Positions 1 to 5,935 of a DNA stretch of 11,115 bases are shown here, one piece after another. How positions within the stretch are numbered: position 1 is the first letter of the stretch; the number at the start of each line of letters is the position of its first letter. Where the stretch lies: positions 1-11,115 of the forward strand of contig CAMLNJ010000051.1 in the NCBI GenBank assembly GCA_946481225.1, read 5' to 3'. Source of the stretch: an uncultured Verrucomicrobiota bacterium (GTDB lineage: Bacteria; Verrucomicrobiota; Verrucomicrobiae; Opitutales; Opitutaceae). Under the pieces are notes generated by a model. That model saw only the letters and a program-made list of their open reading frames with translations, did not search any database and had not been told where the DNA came from. The position numbers were made by a program, and so were the translations under genes.

Positions 1-82
1 GTCATGTGATCTTGCGGCGCTTGCGACATGCGGCGAACCGTGGGCAAGGCGAGCGGGGCCGACGAGCGCGGAGTTGCAGGCG

Positions 83-104
83 ACCGCGGGGCGCCGCGGT
101 TTTT
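83..104 (+). terminator. Rho-independent terminator, plus strand
   Basis: A perfect 7-bp stem (ACCGCGG at 83-89, CCGCGGT at 94-100) encloses a 4-base GGCG loop and is followed directly by T residues, giving TTTTT at 100-104. The T-tract lies on the right, so it would end transcription coming from the left on the plus strand; it has no T-tract for the minus-strand gene ending at 135. A plus-strand gene therefore probably finishes at or before the left edge. The TGA at 7-9 could be its stop codon, but too little is visible to call a gene. Nothing else is recognisable in 1-134. Confidence 0.6.
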
Positions 105-134
105 GAAGCTGCGGCGGGCCCGGCGTGTTTCGCC

Positions 135-1160
135 CTACCTGGGGGCTTGATTCACACCCGCCGGGGCGCGAAAGCCGCGTCGAAAGAGAGCCCACTCGTC
201 CGGGCTCGCGGTCCAGTCGGCGTAGATGGCGACGCCGCCGACGCGCGCGGCGCGGGGGCCGAGTCGGAGCAGGCCGGCGTTCGCGCCCCGGAGGGCGTTG
301 TCCAGAGTTTCGACGCGCGGGTCGTGGTAGCCTACGCCTTCGTCCTCGTAGGCGGGAAGGCCGAGGAGGAGCTCGGCGTGATTGGTCCAACCCGCCAGGT
401 CGCGGGTCCAGTCCGCGACGAGCCGCGTGTAGACTTTTTCGAGGCGCAGGGCGGTGTCATACATCATGGGCGCGAGTTGGTCGGCGCGGCGGTCGACCTC
501 GCGGTAGTAGGCCTCGCGCCAGTGGACCTCGGGGTGGGGATGCCATCGCGTGGGCGGAGGATAGGCTGCGACGGAGAGGATTTTGGCCGGGCCGAGCGCC
601 GTCTTCAGTTCGTCGAGCAACGCGAGAAAGGCCGCGTTGCCGTCGGGCATGGGCTCGATGTTGAGATGGACGCCCGCGAGGCCGGGATGGCGGCGGAGCA
701 GGTCGGCGCAGGCGGCGACGAAGCGGGCGCGCCACTCGGCGGACTCGACCGGGCAGTGTTGGCCTCGCACGCCGCCGACCCATGGGAGAACCTTCAGGTC
801 GGGGAGCGCGGCGAGGAGCGAGTCGATGCGGTCGGCGTCGTGCGCAGGCAGGTCGCCGCGCGGCGTGGCCGGGCAGAGGTGCGGGAAAACGTAGGCGACG
901 CCGTTGTCCCCGCAGGTGGTCTGGAGTCGGCGGCGCGCGATGTCGGAATCGTGGGCGGCGGGATCGCGCCGGTTGCGGACGAACCACGCGTCGTCGGCCA
1001 TCCAGCCGTGGGCGAGCCAAAGGCCGTTGCGGGCGCGGTCGAATTTGCCGCCGGTGGAGGCGACGCCAGGATTCCAGAGCGCGTAGGCGAGGAGCGGCAG
1101 GCCGAGGCCGAGAGCGAGGCCGATGGCGAGGCGGCGGAGTTGTTGTTTGACGGGCATCAT
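135..1160 (-). CDS. GH18-like TIM-barrel glycoside hydrolase family protein, membrane-anchored or secreted
   Basis: A 341-residue protein resembling the glycoside hydrolase family 18-like superfamily (chitinase-type TIM barrels). A hydrophobic segment at residues 9-28 after a short basic start indicates a signal peptide or an N-terminal anchor, so the protein acts outside the cytoplasm. Barrel-type landmarks appear in order: NGLWLAHGW near 45-53, LPWVGGV near 125-131, GVHLNIEPM at 163-171, LSVAAY at 195-200, a DQLAPMMYDT segment at 227-236, LLGLPAYEDE at 265-274, and GGVAIYADW at 308-316 near the end. Glu169 lies where the catalytic acid of GH18 (DxxDxDxE) would be. The usual preceding aspartates are His165 and Asn167, so activity is uncertain. 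The start chosen is the ATG at 1160-1158, just before the hydrophobic segment; a second ATG follows immediately. The frame stays open upstream to 1382, but that stretch has no protein-like character. No Shine-Dalgarno precedes the start. Substrate is unknown; a polysaccharide or peptidoglycan-derived glycan is inferred. Confidence 0.75.
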   Translation of the reverse strand: MMPVKQQLRRLAIGLALGLGLPLLAYALWNPGVASTGGKFDRARNGLWLAHGWMADDAWFVRNRRDPAAHDSDIARRRLQTTCGDNGVAYVFPHLCPATPRGDLPAHDADRIDSLLAALPDLKVLPWVGGVRGQHCPVESAEWRARFVAACADLLRRHPGLAGVHLNIEPMPDGNAAFLALLDELKTALGPAKILSVAAYPPPTRWHPHPEVHWREAYYREVDRRADQLAPMMYDTALRLEKVYTRLVADWTRDLAGWTNHAELLLGLPAYEDEGVGYHDPRVETLDNALRGANAGLLRLGPRAARVGGVAIYADWTASPDEWALFRRGFRAPAGVNQAPR

Positions 1161-1223
1161 GGGGGGACCGGCGAAGGGGTGGCAGGGAGAACGCGAGACA
1201 GCCTGCAGGGAGACTGTGCGGAA

Positions 1224-1256
1224 CGGATGAAGTCGGGATGAAGTGCGGGTGAAATC
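1224..1256 (-). promoter_or_regulatory. Three phased 11-bp direct repeats, possible operator
   Basis: Read on the plus strand, three 11-base units follow without a gap: CGGATGAAGTC, GGGATGAAGTG and CGGGTGAAATC. The first two share GATGAAGT exactly; the third differs at three of the shared positions. On the minus strand this reads TTTCACC, CTTCATC, CTTCATC, each separated by four bases. The array lies 64-96 bases upstream of the start of the GH18-like gene and about 100 bases before the divergent secreted-protein gene. Seven-base direct repeats at an 11-bp period are the arrangement bound in tandem by PhoB/OmpR-type response regulators. The role is inferred from geometry only. A CCTGCAGG palindrome at 1202-1209 lies between the array and the start at 1160. 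Confidence 0.4.
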
Positions 1257-1359
1257 GCATCCACTCCCCCCCCGGCGGGACGCGCTTGGAGACGACGAGG
1301 TGCGCTTAGTTTGGAGTTCCGCCTTCCTTGAGTTGCGGCGAAGGGCCAGCTTCGGGGTG

Positions 1360-2121
1360 ATGAAAGTCCGGATCCTCGCCACTCGGAGCGGATGGCTCTT
1401 ATTCGGCCTCGGCGTGCTCGGCGCGCCGCCGAGCAGCGCCTACGATCCGTTTGGTCCTCGCGAAACGGCGGCGGCGACGCGTGCCGCCGGAGAAGTTCTG
1501 CTGCGGACCCAGTGGGTGGAGCCGCCGGAATCCTCCCTATTCGTGCCTGGCGGCGGCTGGAGTATTCATGCCCTTGAAAAGGCGAAGGCGCTGTTGGAAA
1601 CCCTTCGGTCGGAGCGGAAGGGCGAGCTCGGACGGGAATCCACTTTGCGAGCGGGTCCCGAAGAGCCGGCGGTGCTGACGTTCACTCCGGGAAATGCGGA
1701 CCCGGAAGCGCCTCCTGCGAAAGTCATCATCACAGTCGGTAATGTCCCGCAGGAGTTTACCGCCACGAACGTCGGCGTGGAGGCGCAGCTGTATCGAGAG
1801 AGTGGTGACGGAGGCGGGGCCGGATCGCGTTTGCGGGCGGTTGTGAAGCGCACGCGGTTTCTGGGTTTTGAGGCGTTGACGTCGGACGGCGCGGGCGGGG
1901 CTGCGCGGCCTAAGTTTTATCGCCCGATTTTCGAGACCGACACACGCGAATCGGTCTTTGCGATCGGCGCGGGAGAGTGCGCGATCCTGCGTGTGGATTG
2001 GCCGCCGCAGATCGCGCAGGGATGGCTGGAGCGCGTGCCGAAGGGTCCCGGATCGAAGGAAGCCTGGCGACCGGCGAAGGATCGGTCGGCGCTGCTCTTG
2101 GTCATGCGGGCGGCGGATTGA
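1360..2121 (+). CDS. Secreted protein of unknown function
   Basis: A 253-residue protein that I do not recognise. It starts with a clear Sec signal peptide: basic residues at 2-9, a hydrophobic core WLLFGLGVLG at 12-21, and a probable signal peptidase I site after SSA (residue 27). The ATG at 1360 was chosen because it gives this signal peptide; an upstream in-frame start at 1243 would add 39 residues unlike an export signal. A GGGGTG lies immediately before the ATG, too close to be a standard ribosome site. The mature part is soluble, with alternating hydrophobic strands (VIITVGNV, SVFAIGAGECAILRVDW) suggesting a mostly beta fold, and has a single cysteine. It is transcribed away from the GH18-like gene across a shared 199-base region and converges on the next gene. 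No enzyme motif is seen. Confidence 0.7.
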   Translation: MKVRILATRSGWLLFGLGVLGAPPSSAYDPFGPRETAAATRAAGEVLLRTQWVEPPESSLFVPGGGWSIHALEKAKALLETLRSERKGELGRESTLRAGPEEPAVLTFTPGNADPEAPPAKVIITVGNVPQEFTATNVGVEAQLYRESGDGGGAGSRLRAVVKRTRFLGFEALTSDGAGGAARPKFYRPIFETDTRESVFAIGAGECAILRVDWPPQIAQGWLERVPKGPGSKEAWRPAKDRSALLLVMRAAD

Positions 2122-2167
2122 CGGCGTTTGCCGGATCCGCCGTCGAGGGGCGGGGCGTGGACGCCCC
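2111..2167. terminator. Possible hairpins between convergent genes
   Basis: The 54 bases between the two convergent stop codons, plus the last codons of the upstream gene, hold two GC-rich inverted repeats. One is an 8-bp pair, CGGCGGAT (2111-2118) with ATCCGCCG (2135-2142). The other is a tight hairpin, GGGGCG (2152-2157) and CGCCCC (2162-2167) around TGGA. Neither has a T-tract, so a shared terminator role is inferred from position rather than from a canonical signal. Confidence 0.3.
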
Positions 2168-2175
2168 CGGGCGGC

Positions 2176-2979
2176 TCACATGCGCTCGATTTTTTGGATG
2201 CCAGGGTAGTCGGTGCCGCTGAGCCATGCCCCGTTGACCAAGGCGCCTCCGGGAGAGTCCGGAGAGATCGTGTAGCCGACATTGCCGCCCATCCACACCC
2301 GGAGAGAATCGCGGTCTCGCTCGGCTCGCACCGGGTTCAGGTGACGCAGGGCGGGGCCGAAGGCCTCCTGGGGAACGTTCACGCCGCCGCCTGTTTTGAG
2401 CAACGCACGCACTTCGGCTTTCAGCGCGTCAAGATCGTCGATGAGCAAGGGACGTTCCTCGAACTGCGTTTCGTCCGGGATGAGGCCGACATCGAAGATC
2501 ACCGTTTCACCTTGGGTGGTTTGATTCTGGGTGAGCCGCATTGTTCCCGGAGGTTCGTAGTCGTTTAAGCGATACAAGCTCACGTAGGCGGTGGGGCCAT
2601 AGCAGTTTTCGCAGGCGGTCCAGCGCTTGCGGGGCACGAGTCGCCGCTTGAGCCAAAGCCTGCCATAGGTGGTGGGCAGCGTGTAGTCGGGCAGTGTCAC
2701 GACTTCCTCGGGGCCGAAGGCGAGACGGCTCTCCCGGGCGCGCTTGTTCAGGCCGAGGTCATACCAATGCACGGCGACGCCAAGCTGGAGGCCGGGCACG
2801 CTGGAGCGGAGGACGGCGCGACGAGGACCTTGAAGCGTTTCGGTGACGGGCGCGAACCAGTGGCCCGGGGCGAACAACGCAAACGCAAGAAGCGGAATGC
2901 CTCCGGGGCGCAGGCGGCGAAGCGGTCGGAAAAAGGCGACGATGGCGCTACGGAATCGGGCGCGGAAGGGCGGGTGCAT
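2176..2979 (-). CDS. Membrane-anchored or exported protein of unknown function with a CxxC motif
   Basis: A 267-residue protein that I do not recognise. It has an unusually long, arginine-rich N-terminus (residues 1-25), then a short hydrophobic run GIPLLAFALFAP at 27-38, consistent with a single anchor or a signal peptide with a long n-region. The rest appears soluble. CENC at residues 123-126 is the only cysteine pair. It lacks the following histidine of a haem-binding site, so a disulphide or metal role is possible. The C-terminal half (about 160-267) is rich in acidic and charged residues and has no recognised domain. The start at 2979 is the first ATG in the frame and gives the anchor, although a later start is possible; no Shine-Dalgarno is present. 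It converges on the secreted-protein gene ending at 2121. The inverted-repeat element at 3177-3355 lies upstream, so its promoter is probably within 2980-3176. Confidence 0.65.
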   Translation of the reverse strand: MHPPFRARFRSAIVAFFRPLRRLRPGGIPLLAFALFAPGHWFAPVTETLQGPRRAVLRSSVPGLQLGVAVHWYDLGLNKRARESRLAFGPEEVVTLPDYTLPTTYGRLWLKRRLVPRKRWTACENCYGPTAYVSLYRLNDYEPPGTMRLTQNQTTQGETVIFDVGLIPDETQFEERPLLIDDLDALKAEVRALLKTGGGVNVPQEAFGPALRHLNPVRAERDRDSLRVWMGGNVGYTISPDSPGGALVNGAWLSGTDYPGIQKIERM

Positions 2980-3176
2980 GGTGGGAAACGCTCGATCAGG
3001 TTATCCGGTATTGATGGGAAACGGCGGGTGCGGTCGGCGAGGTCTGGCGGGCGGTCGTGAAGACGCGGGCTCCGGGGGTTAGACTGGTTGCGTGGTCGAG
3101 CCTCACGCGTTTTTTTTGAGGACCATTTTGAGCGGCATTGCCGGGACGCGCCGCGGACCGCCGCTTTTGGCGGACC
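2980..3176. other. Non-coding stretch upstream of the 2176-2979 gene
   Basis: No gene is supported here. A run of eight T residues at 3110-3117 is flanked by a short inverted repeat (CCTCA at 3101-3105, TGAGG at 3117-3121). The stem is too weak to call a terminator. A small hairpin (CCGCC, GCTTTT, GGCGG) sits just before the inverted-repeat element. Promoter elements for the minus-strand gene starting at 2979 should lie here, but I cannot identify convincing -35 and -10 boxes. Confidence 0.4.
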
Positions 3177-3355
3177 AGGCGCTGTCTTCAAAATACTCCG
3201 ACGCTTTGCGAGTGCCCTGCGGGTGAGACGGAAAACCAAGCCGGGCCGGCGTTGACCTCGGCGGCCCGGGCCGCTGGCCCGCCTCCGCTTCGGTCGCCTT
3301 GGCCGAGCATGGTTTCCGTCTCACGAAGCATCGGTTTATTTTGAAGACAGCGCCT
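3177..3355. repeat. 179-bp MITE-like inverted-repeat element
   Basis: The ends are a perfect 19-bp inverted repeat: AGGCGCTGTCTTCAAAATA at 3177-3195 and its exact reverse complement at 3337-3355. Inside lies a second inverted pair: GTGAGACGGAAAACCA at 3223-3238 and TGGTTTCCGTCTCAC at 3310-3324, differing by one A. At the centre of symmetry is a 14-bp perfect palindrome, GCGGCCCGGGCCGC (3261-3274). The symmetry of ends, inner arms and centre means the whole element could fold as one long imperfect hairpin. It encodes no convincing protein and has no transposase; no clear target-site duplication is visible. It sits between two minus-strand genes. A miniature transposable element or a dispersed intergenic repeat family is the likeliest reading; a role in ending transcription from the 3431-3862 gene is possible. 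Confidence 0.7.
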
Positions 3356-3430
3356 ACAGTCTGGTGGGGCGAGCAGTGGGAGTGCGGAGCAGCGAAGGCG
3401 AATCCAATACGCACCACCGGCGCGGAGCGC

Positions 3431-3862
3431 TCAGGGGCGCGGAGGCGGTGCCGGCTTTGCGCCCATGGAGAGGGCGGATTGCTCGAGCTGGCGCTTGGCG
3501 CAGGCGGGGCAGATGCCGTGCGAAGTCCCGGTTTGGAAGCGGCAGTCGAAGTAGTCCTCCATCGTTCGCCACTCGCCTTGATCGTTGACCTTGCGGCACC
3601 AGCTGCAGATGCGGAGATAGCTTTCGAGCTCGTGCAGGCGCTTGAGCAGGCGCGAGGTGGTGAAGTGGACCACGAACCAGATGGTGATCAGGGCGCTGCT
3701 GCGGACCGCAATGCGCGGCCACATCGCCTCCGTCGAGTCCCCGAAGATTCTATTGGGCAGGTGCAGCAACTCGGCGGTCCACATCACCACGAGGAGAAAG
3801 CTAAACCCGAGAGCCTGTCCGCGGAGGATGAACTTGGCGCTGGGCGATCGAGAATGCGGCAC
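3431..3862 (-). CDS. Small two-pass membrane protein with zinc-ribbon-like HGICPxC tail
   Basis: With the GTG start at 3862 this is a 143-residue protein. Two membrane segments, ALGFSFLLVVMWTAELLHL (about 17-35) and SALITIWFVVHFTTSRLL (about 56-73), are followed by a short charged helix and a cysteine motif. That motif is ICSWCRKV (Cys86, Cys89) and, 25 residues on, SHGICPAC (His115, Cys118, Cys121). The pattern C-x2-C-x(~25)-HGIC-x2-C matches the small putative metal-binding module often attached to the ends of PAS or response-regulator proteins. Here it is tethered to the membrane with no sensor, receiver or output domain. Zinc binding and a signalling role are inferred. The start is uncertain: the frame is open to a TTG at 3973, which would add 37 residues of low protein character, and neither start has a suitably spaced Shine-Dalgarno. 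The gene diverges from the cytochrome-like gene at 4162. Confidence 0.65.
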   Translation of the reverse strand: MPHSRSPSAKFILRGQALGFSFLLVVMWTAELLHLPNRIFGDSTEAMWPRIAVRSSALITIWFVVHFTTSRLLKRLHELESYLRICSWCRKVNDQGEWRTMEDYFDCRFQTGTSHGICPACAKRQLEQSALSMGAKPAPPPRP

Positions 3863-3975
3863 GCGCGAATGGCAGGACCGGGCTTGCCCTTCGGCAAGGG
3901 ATTTTCCGGCGTCGGGAATTTCGCGGCTTTGCCCGCGCTTTAGGACCTCCCTATGGCGCGGCGTGGCGGCCAAGT

Positions 3976-4051
3976 TTGATCTGTAAGAAATACGAAGAGA
4001 GAAGTTTATGTTTTAGGTGAAGTGATTTATGCACGCAAAAACACTTATAGT
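3976..4051. promoter_or_regulatory. AT-rich divergent promoter region
   Basis: This stretch is conspicuously AT-rich against very GC-rich surroundings and lies between two divergent genes. TATAGT at 4046-4051 is one base from the consensus -10 box and faces the plus-strand gene at 4162, but no good -35 box lies 16-18 bases upstream. An inverted repeat, GTCGCGG (4050-4056) and CCGCGAC (4086-4092), overlaps and follows the candidate -10 and could be an operator or a leader stem. A promoter for the minus-strand gene is expected in the left part, but I cannot place it. Confidence 0.35.
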
Positions 4052-4161
4052 CGCGGAGGCTGCTCTACTTCGTCCTGGAGGCTTCCCGCGACCCTTTTGC
4101 GCGGGGGGCGCCCCTGCTCTCCGAGCGAACCACCAAACCTAAAAACGCTGCCCGACAATCC

Positions 4162-5748
4162 ATGAAACGCCCGTCCACCTTGGCTACTCGCCGTGCTCCC
4201 GTCCTTCTGCTCGCCGCCCTCTCGCTTGGCGGTCCCGCCGTGCTTCATGCCGCCTCTCCGGCTAAGAGCACTTCCGCTCCTTCCAAGAACGACGCCTACC
4301 CCGCCGCTTCGTCCGCCAAGACCGCCGCGGCGCCGTCGGATTTTGTCAACTGTCCCATGATCGGGTGGCCGGAGCTGTTGCCTCACTTTCTCCAAGCGGA
4401 CGCCGAGTTTCCCACCAACGACACCGCCGGCGACAACGTGCCCGACTGCGCCTTCCACCAGTGGTCCTGGGAGGCCTTCGTCTGGGCCACCGCCCTCGAC
4501 ACCAATGGCGTGCCGCGCTTCCTCACCCTGCCGACTCCCGAGGACCTGCTCGACACCGCCCAGACCGGCGCCGCGTTGAAAGCCAAGACCCGTCCGCTGA
4601 AGCTCGGCACGCGCTCCTTCCAGGCTCACGCCACCACCGGTTACGTCGAGGGCGCGGGCGCCATCGTCGAGGCCGACGGCAACATGATGGTCTCGCAAAA
4701 CGGTTATCCCGTCTACGCGTCGGTCCACATGAACTCCTCCTACGCGACCACCGCGAAGCGGAATCTCATCGTCACCGGCGGCTACCAAAACCAGCCCGCG
4801 GACGACTACTTCGATGTCGGCGCCGCCGTCTTCAAGGCCACCTGGCTCCGCCTCGATCCGGGCCAACAGCCGCCCGCCGGCGCCTACACGACGCAGGCCG
4901 AGGTGCCGGTCCTCACCGTCTATCGCACGAAGAATTCCATGTCCGTCGCGCCCAGCGGCCAGACCACGACCGTGACCGTCGCCCTCGTCGGTCTCCACGT
5001 CGTCGGCTACACCGTCAACCACCCCGAGTTCCTTTGGGGCACCTTCGAGCACAAGGACAACTCGCCCGCCTTCCCCGACGGCACCTTCGACCAGGCCTCC
5101 ACGTTGAGCGACCCGCACGGCTACACCTTCTACAAGGCCGGCACGCCCTTCAACCAGACCAACCTCCCCAGCACCGACGCCAGCGGCAAACCCACCCTGA
5201 GCTTCGATCTCGCGACCCAGAAATTCTCGCCGGTCACCAACGCCGTTCTCGCCAACAAGACCGGCAGCGAGACGAATTCGCCGAACGGTCCGGTCAACAT
5301 TTCCAACCTCAACGCCTCCGCGCAGAATTTCTTCGCCGGCCAGCCCGCGCCGCAGGCGGTCTTTGGCAACTACAACCTTATCGGCACGGTCTGGATGGCG
5401 CCGAACTCCTACTCGCTGACGAGCGACCAGTCGAACGCCGTGGGTTCGGTCAACCTCGCCAACGTGACGGCCGAGACCTTCGTGCAGCGCCCGATGCTGC
5501 TTCCGAACAACACCAATCCGAACGTCGTGCTCAACTGCTTCCTCTGCCACAACGCGACCTCGTATAACTTCCAAAACTATCCGCCGAAGCTGCCCAGCCG
5601 CCGGATCGCGCTCAGCCACGTGCTCGCCGTCGGCAGTCCCTACGCGGTGCCGAACGTGCTGCCGGTGAAGATCCCGACCTCGCAAGGCGCGCCCGAGACG
5701 CCCGCCAAGCCCACGGCGGTCAACTCGCCTTCCGCCGCGCGGAAGTAA
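4162..5748 (+). CDS. Exported monoheme cytochrome c-like protein
   Basis: A 528-residue protein with a Sec signal peptide (basic start, hydrophobic core LLLAALSLGG, probable cleavage after LHA at residue 30). A low-complexity Ala/Ser/Lys/Pro linker follows to about residue 59. One covalent haem site, CFLCH at residues 459-463, is present near the C-terminus, so the mature protein should carry one c-type haem in the periplasm. The segment CAFHQWSWEAFVWATA near the N-terminus resembles the aromatic-rich FxxW.F motif seen in large exported proteins with one C-terminal CxxCH; the central 300 residues are otherwise unassigned. Two further cysteines (in FVNCPMIGW and VPDCAFHQW) may form a disulphide. 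The distal haem ligand cannot be assigned. The ATG at 4162 is supported by the signal peptide; no Shine-Dalgarno is seen. The gene has its own promoter region and terminator, so it is probably a single-gene unit. Electron-transfer partner and substrate are unknown. Confidence 0.8.
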   Translation: MKRPSTLATRRAPVLLLAALSLGGPAVLHAASPAKSTSAPSKNDAYPAASSAKTAAAPSDFVNCPMIGWPELLPHFLQADAEFPTNDTAGDNVPDCAFHQWSWEAFVWATALDTNGVPRFLTLPTPEDLLDTAQTGAALKAKTRPLKLGTRSFQAHATTGYVEGAGAIVEADGNMMVSQNGYPVYASVHMNSSYATTAKRNLIVTGGYQNQPADDYFDVGAAVFKATWLRLDPGQQPPAGAYTTQAEVPVLTVYRTKNSMSVAPSGQTTTVTVALVGLHVVGYTVNHPEFLWGTFEHKDNSPAFPDGTFDQASTLSDPHGYTFYKAGTPFNQTNLPSTDASGKPTLSFDLATQKFSPVTNAVLANKTGSETNSPNGPVNISNLNASAQNFFAGQPAPQAVFGNYNLIGTVWMAPNSYSLTSDQSNAVGSVNLANVTAETFVQRPMLLPNNTNPNVVLNCFLCHNATSYNFQNYPPKLPSRRIALSHVLAVGSPYAVPNVLPVKIPTSQGAPETPAKPTAVNSPSAARK

Positions 5749-5788
5749 GCCAGGCCCGCCCGGGCGCGTCCCCGCGTCGCGCGTATCG

Positions 5789-5824
5789 AGCCCGCCGGTT
5801 TTCGCCGGCGGGCTTTCGCGTTTT
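5789..5824 (+). terminator. Rho-independent terminator of the cytochrome-like gene
   Basis: A perfect 10-bp stem (AGCCCGCCGG at 5789-5798, CCGGCGGGCT at 5805-5814) around a TTTTCG loop is followed by TTCGCGTTTT. It begins 40 bases after the stop codon at 5748, and the next plus-strand gene starts at 5936, so the two plus-strand genes are probably transcribed separately. Confidence 0.85.
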
Positions 5825-5935
5825 AGCGGGTCGTGTGGATGTCCTTTGTCGAGATGCTCGGCCGCAGGCGCGCGATCCGCGCCCGCGGATGATTCCGAAG
5901 CGGACAAAGCCGGTTCTTTCCCTTCCGCTGACGCG

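Noticed and set aside
123..126. CENC motif (residue numbers) of the 2176-2979 protein as a haem-binding site
   Set aside because: The histidine required after the second cysteine (CxxCH) is absent; the next residue is tyrosine.
6..1241. A 1.2-kb plus-strand open frame opposite the GH18-like gene
   Set aside because: It begins before and crosses the plus-strand terminator at 83-104, and has no domain-like sequence; the minus-strand frame has recognisable barrel motifs.
2748..3239. Minus-strand open frame beginning inside the left arm of the inverted-repeat element
   Set aside because: It overlaps the better-supported gene at 2176-2979 in another frame, and its start lies in repeat sequence.
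3103..3417. Small minus-strand open frame of 104 codons spanning the inverted-repeat element
   Set aside because: Its sequence is mostly the translated inverted-repeat arms, with no export signal or domain, so it is treated as a by-product of the element.
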